A stretch of DNA of 7,748 nucleotides from Gammaproteobacteria bacterium (GTDB lineage Bacteria; Pseudomonadota; Gammaproteobacteria; SZUA-229): contig JAPHRB010000064.1 in the NCBI GenBank assembly GCA_026197015.1, forward strand, positions 1 through 7,748, read 5' to 3'. Shown here piece by piece: positions 5,188-7,748 of this stretch (its first letter is position 1; every line of letters starts with the position of its first letter). The notes beneath the pieces are model-generated. The model saw only the letters and a list, made by a program, of their open reading frames with translations, was not told the origin of the DNA and searched no databases. The position numbers and the translations under genes were made by a program.

Positions 5188-7407
5188 CTATTTACTGGTA
5201 TGTGTAAATACACCATCCCAGTTTTCTTCAGGTGGGTTAGCACGGAAAAATGCAATTCGATCAAGATAAATTTTGTAAATTAATCTGTCTGGTTCCTGCT
5301 GGCTTAATTGAAATATAGTTTGTTCAGCACCATCCCAGTTTTGTTTTCTGTATAGTTTAATAGCATGGTGAAATTCTTTAATTCTTTTACGTTCGGTTTT
5401 ATCAACGTTCTCAACTAAATCGACAGGCTCATATATAGTAACGGGTTTGTTTTTGCCCTTAACTCTTACAAGATCTAACATGCGATATTCAAACTCAGGT
5501 ACCTCATGCTGAGTAGATTCGTTAACAATAAAATCAACACCGTAATTTTTTGTTAAGCCTTCTAAACGTGAGCCAAGGTTAACTGAATCACCCAGAACTG
5601 TGTAATCAACACGGAACTCAGAGCCTTTGTTGCCGACATTCATTTCACCTGTATTTATACCGATACCAATTCTGATTTCGGGCTGCCCCTTTGCTTTAAA
5701 GTTTTTATTTAATACCTTTATAGCCTTTAACATAGCAAGGCCAGCATTTAGCGCATTTCTGCCGTGATGAGGGTCTTTTAAGGGAGCCCCCCAGAAAGCC
5801 ATAATGGCGTCACCCATGTATTTATCGATTGTGCCCCTGTTTTTATGAATAACTTCAGTAAGCGGTGTTAAAAAAGCGTTAATAAATGCAGTGAGTTCTT
5901 TAGGTTCCATATTTTCTGAGATACTGGTGAAACCGCGCACGTCAGTAAAAAGAACGGTCATATTACGAATTTCACCATCCAGGTTTATTTCTTTTAAGTT
6001 ACGGCTCATTTCATCAACAAGATCCGGTGGTACATATTGACCGAACAAATGAGTAAGCTGCCGTTTGCCGCGAGATTCAACAAAGAAACCGTAAGACATA
6101 TTCATCAGATATAACATCATTACCAGTATTAGTGGCGAGGCAACTGGCATAATGACCATCAATTGATTCCATGCATAATTATCCAGTAGTAAAACAATGC
6201 TGATAGTTAACACGGCTGTAATAGTGCTCCATGTGGGAGATAACATAGGTAAAATGATGGTAAGAATAATGCCTAATAAAAAGAGTAATAATATTTCAAA
6301 ACCAATCATATACTCGGGTTTATGTTTTATAGACTGATCTAATATACCCTGTATTATGTTTGCGTGTACTTCCACTCCAGGATATGCAGATTCAAGGGGA
6401 GTGGTTCGAAGATCGAGTAAGCCGGCGGCGCTTGTTCCAAAAATAGCAATTTTATCTTTCAATAAATTACGAGGAATAGATTTATTTAAAATGTCTGCTG
6501 CAGAAATATAATCAAATGTTTTTTGTTTGCCTATATAAGGCACCATAACAGCAGAATGCTCATCAACTGGAATTGCAATATCACCTACATATACCCACTC
6601 TAAAGACTTGCTACCATCAGTTTCATCACTCGTACCATAACCCAGTTTTAATGCGTTATTTTTTAATGATGCACGTGTTATTTCCAGTGCTAATGATGGG
6701 TATAACTTATCATTATAAGATTGTAATAAAGGAACGCGCCTAAATACGCCATCTTCATCTATAAGTGGGTTATCAAAAAAACCGCCGGATAATGCGTTTT
6801 TTTGCAGTGCATTGATATTGGCTGTATAACCTCTCGCGTTTAAAAAGTCGAATGAGTTTATAATATCAGGCGTGAACTGTGGTATTGAGGGAGGCAAGGT
6901 TCCTTTAGAGAGTTCATTGTCCAGGTTGTTGAAGATCACTCCCAATACAGTATTTCGATTTGTCAGACTTTTAGCAAGGTTTTCATCTCTACGCATCATA
7001 TTGCGATTGTTTTTAATTATCTGTTTAAATTCTTCGCTACTTGAAATAGAGCTATTAGATAATTGCTCGATAATCCTGTCACCAGGGCCTTCATCTTTTT
7101 CGGCAAATAGAATATCGAAACCAAGAACATTAATACCATAATAGTCGAATAGGTTTGTAACTATATTGCCAAGTATATTCCGTTCCCAGGGCCATTGGCC
7201 AATTTCAGCCAGACTCTTTTCATCGATATCGATAATAACAACTTTTTTTGTAACATTTGAAGGCAGAGAAAGTTGAAGACGAAAGTCATAAGAAAGATTT
7301 TCGAGTGTGTCTACAAAGCGTAGTGGAATCATGCCACTTGCGTTAGCAAAGAGAATAAAAGTAATCAGTAACCCCAAACTGTATCTAAAAAATCTCTGTT
7401 TAAACAC
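5188..7407 (-). CDS. Membrane-bound CHASE2-domain class III adenylate cyclase
   Basis: Predicted to make cAMP from ATP in response to an extracytoplasmic signal. The 739 residues run as follows: N-terminal membrane segment (about 9-25), large CHASE2 sensor (about 30-345, with VVIIDIDEKSL, GQWPW and GFDILF), three membrane segments (about 366-388, 392-408, 416-437), class III catalytic domain (about 480-660), and a short helical C-terminal extension ending near PPEENWDGV. Catalytic residues are complete: metal aspartates D489 (LFTDVRGF) and D533 (KYMGDAIMAFWG), transition-state N610 and R614 (VNLGSR), and substrate selectors K529 and T603. The Lys/Thr pair is that of adenylate cyclases such as cyanobacterial CyaC, not the Glu/Cys of guanylate cyclases. 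The start is GTG at 7407 with AGAGG seven bases upstream; the nearby ATG (7411) is in another frame and stops after three codons. It is divergent from pdxJ and upstream of the HD hydrolase. The ligand is unknown. Confidence 0.93.
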   Translation of the reverse strand: MFKQRFFRYSLGLLITFILFANASGMIPLRFVDTLENLSYDFRLQLSLPSNVTKKVVIIDIDEKSLAEIGQWPWERNILGNIVTNLFDYYGINVLGFDILFAEKDEGPGDRIIEQLSNSSISSSEEFKQIIKNNRNMMRRDENLAKSLTNRNTVLGVIFNNLDNELSKGTLPPSIPQFTPDIINSFDFLNARGYTANINALQKNALSGGFFDNPLIDEDGVFRRVPLLQSYNDKLYPSLALEITRASLKNNALKLGYGTSDETDGSKSLEWVYVGDIAIPVDEHSAVMVPYIGKQKTFDYISAADILNKSIPRNLLKDKIAIFGTSAAGLLDLRTTPLESAYPGVEVHANIIQGILDQSIKHKPEYMIGFEILLLFLLGIILTIILPMLSPTWSTITAVLTISIVLLLDNYAWNQLMVIMPVASPLILVMMLYLMNMSYGFFVESRGKRQLTHLFGQYVPPDLVDEMSRNLKEINLDGEIRNMTVLFTDVRGFTSISENMEPKELTAFINAFLTPLTEVIHKNRGTIDKYMGDAIMAFWGAPLKDPHHGRNALNAGLAMLKAIKVLNKNFKAKGQPEIRIGIGINTGEMNVGNKGSEFRVDYTVLGDSVNLGSRLEGLTKNYGVDFIVNESTQHEVPEFEYRMLDLVRVKGKNKPVTIYEPVDLVENVDKTERKRIKEFHHAIKLYRKQNWDGAEQTIFQLSQQEPDRLIYKIYLDRIAFFRANPPEENWDGVFTHTSK

Positions 7408-7414
7408 CCATTTG

Positions 7415-7419
7415 CCTCT
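7415..7419 (-). promoter_or_regulatory. Ribosome binding site supporting the GTG start of the cyclase
   Basis: On the minus strand AGAGG stands seven bases before GTG at 7407. It is only three bases from the out-of-frame ATG (7411-7409), which favours the GTG start. Confidence 0.65.
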
Positions 7420-7503
7420 GTAATTGTTATTTTACTTATCTTTAGGACAATAGCAGAGAACGACAGTGACTGCCATATTCTGAAATTAAGTTGATGTTTT
7501 AAC

Positions 7504-7529
7504 AATGGCTGTTTCAACCAACAGCTATT
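7504..7529 (+). other. Hairpin upstream of pdxJ
   Basis: AATGGCTGTT (7504-7513) pairs with AACAGCTATT (7520-7529) around TCAACC, a 10-bp stem with one G-U pair in rightward RNA. No U-tract follows (TCTAATAAAA). It overlaps the presumed pdxJ promoter, so a DNA operator is at least as likely as an RNA structure. It contains CTGT-N8-ACAG (7509-7524), the outer bases of a LexA box, but the centre and flanks are not consensus. Confidence 0.4.
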
Positions 7530-7569
7530 TCTAATAAAATACAGAATCAACATAAAACAGGATAGCGTA

Positions 7570-7748
7570 ATGCCAGAGACAAGCAGAATTTTACTGGGTG
7601 TAAATATAGACCATATTGCCACGTTAAGGCAGGCAAGGGGAACACGTTACCCTGATCCGGTGCATGCTGCTTTGCAGGCAGAGCAGGCAGGTGCAGACTC
7701 AATAACTCTGCATTTACGCGAAGATCGCCGGCATATACAGGAAAGTGA
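7570..7748 (+). CDS. pdxJ: Pyridoxine 5'-phosphate synthase PdxJ, N-terminal part (cut by window end)
   Basis: PdxJ condenses 1-deoxy-D-xylulose 5-phosphate with 3-amino-2-oxopropyl phosphate to form pyridoxine 5'-phosphate, the last ring-forming step of the DXP-dependent vitamin B6 route. The first 59 codons are present and match the family closely: LGVNIDHIATLRQARGT (9-25) with N12, D14 and H15 at the phosphate- and substrate-binding first strand, YPDP (27-30), AEQAGAD (37-43), and LHLREDRRHI (47-56) with the catalytic-region histidine H48. The full protein should be about 240 residues, so roughly three quarters lies outside the window. The ATG has AGGA (7559-7562) seven bases upstream. It is transcribed away from the cyclase gene. 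Unlike in E. coli, recO is not its upstream neighbour. Confidence 0.96.
   Translation, partial: MPETSRILLGVNIDHIATLRQARGTRYPDPVHAALQAEQAGADSITLHLREDRRHIQES

Larger units (their letters stand above)
7408..7569. promoter_or_regulatory. Divergent intergenic region between the cyclase gene and pdxJ
   Basis: These 162 bases must carry control signals for both flanking genes. For pdxJ the best -10 is TAAAAT (7535-7540, 5 of 6), with only a poor TTTCAA 17 bases upstream. For the cyclase, CTGTCG and TAAAGA spaced by 16 on the minus strand are a weak candidate. No strong sigma-70 promoter is evident on either side, and no second CRP core is present. Confidence 0.4.

Noticed and set aside
7509..7524. 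LexA-type box CTGT-N8-ACAG upstream of pdxJ
   Set aside because: Only the outer eight bases match. The centre TTCAACCA and the flanks are not AT-alternating as in true LexA boxes, and neither neighbour is an SOS gene. It is better explained as part of the 10-bp inverted repeat.
7365..7622. Minus-strand 85-codon frame with a hydrophobic start, overlapping the cyclase start and antisense to pdxJ
   Set aside because: Its first third is antisense to the conserved PdxJ N-terminus and its end overlaps the cyclase gene out of frame. The hydrophobic look is explained by AT-rich intergenic DNA.
1..7748. tRNA, rRNA, CRISPR arrays, insertion sequences, defence systems
   Set aside because: I found no cloverleaf, no regularly spaced direct repeats outside the propeller gene, no transposase motifs and no defence-gene motifs on either strand.

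Overview
This window reads as ordinary chromosomal DNA from a gammaproteobacterium. The evidence is the dnaB-alr gene order, the close resemblance of DnaB, Alr and PdxJ to their E. coli counterparts, and a consensus CRP-type operator. Base composition looks AT-rich (about 40% GC by eye). I cannot name the genus. No RNA gene, CRISPR array, insertion sequence or phage gene is visible.

Layout. Bases 1-78 may hold the tail of an unidentified gene and are richer in GC than what follows. A 176-base AT-rich leader then precedes a rightward cluster: dnaB (replicative helicase), alr (alanine racemase, with an unusually early stop) and a lipoprotein gene encoding an eight-bladed PQQ-type beta-propeller. 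A strong hairpin at 3908-3936 closes this cluster. Leftward and convergent with it are an HD-domain phosphohydrolase (3978-4928) and, upstream of that on the same strand, a membrane-bound CHASE2 class III adenylate cyclase (5188-7407). A divergent intergenic region of 162 bases follows, and then the first 59 codons of pdxJ (pyridoxine 5'-phosphate synthase), cut by the window edge.

Most interesting point. The cyclase and the HD hydrolase are consecutive genes on one strand. The 259-base gap between them holds a perfect TGTGA-N6-TCACA CRP operator at 4998-5013. It lies 41.5 bases upstream of a start site implied by a -10-like TAGGAT. The HD protein carries a YHDxxH motif followed by HD, H, H and D, which loosely recalls cyclic-nucleotide phosphodiesterases. 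One reading is a local cAMP circuit: an integral-membrane cyclase with a large extracytoplasmic CHASE2 sensor makes cAMP, cAMP-CRP induces the HD gene, and the HD enzyme removes cAMP. The operator and the cyclase motifs are seen directly. The hydrolase substrate and the feedback loop are inference.

Other notable signals are the exact 40-residue spacing of all eight propeller blades and the truncated Alr C-terminus, with a tail-like peptide left in another frame just downstream.
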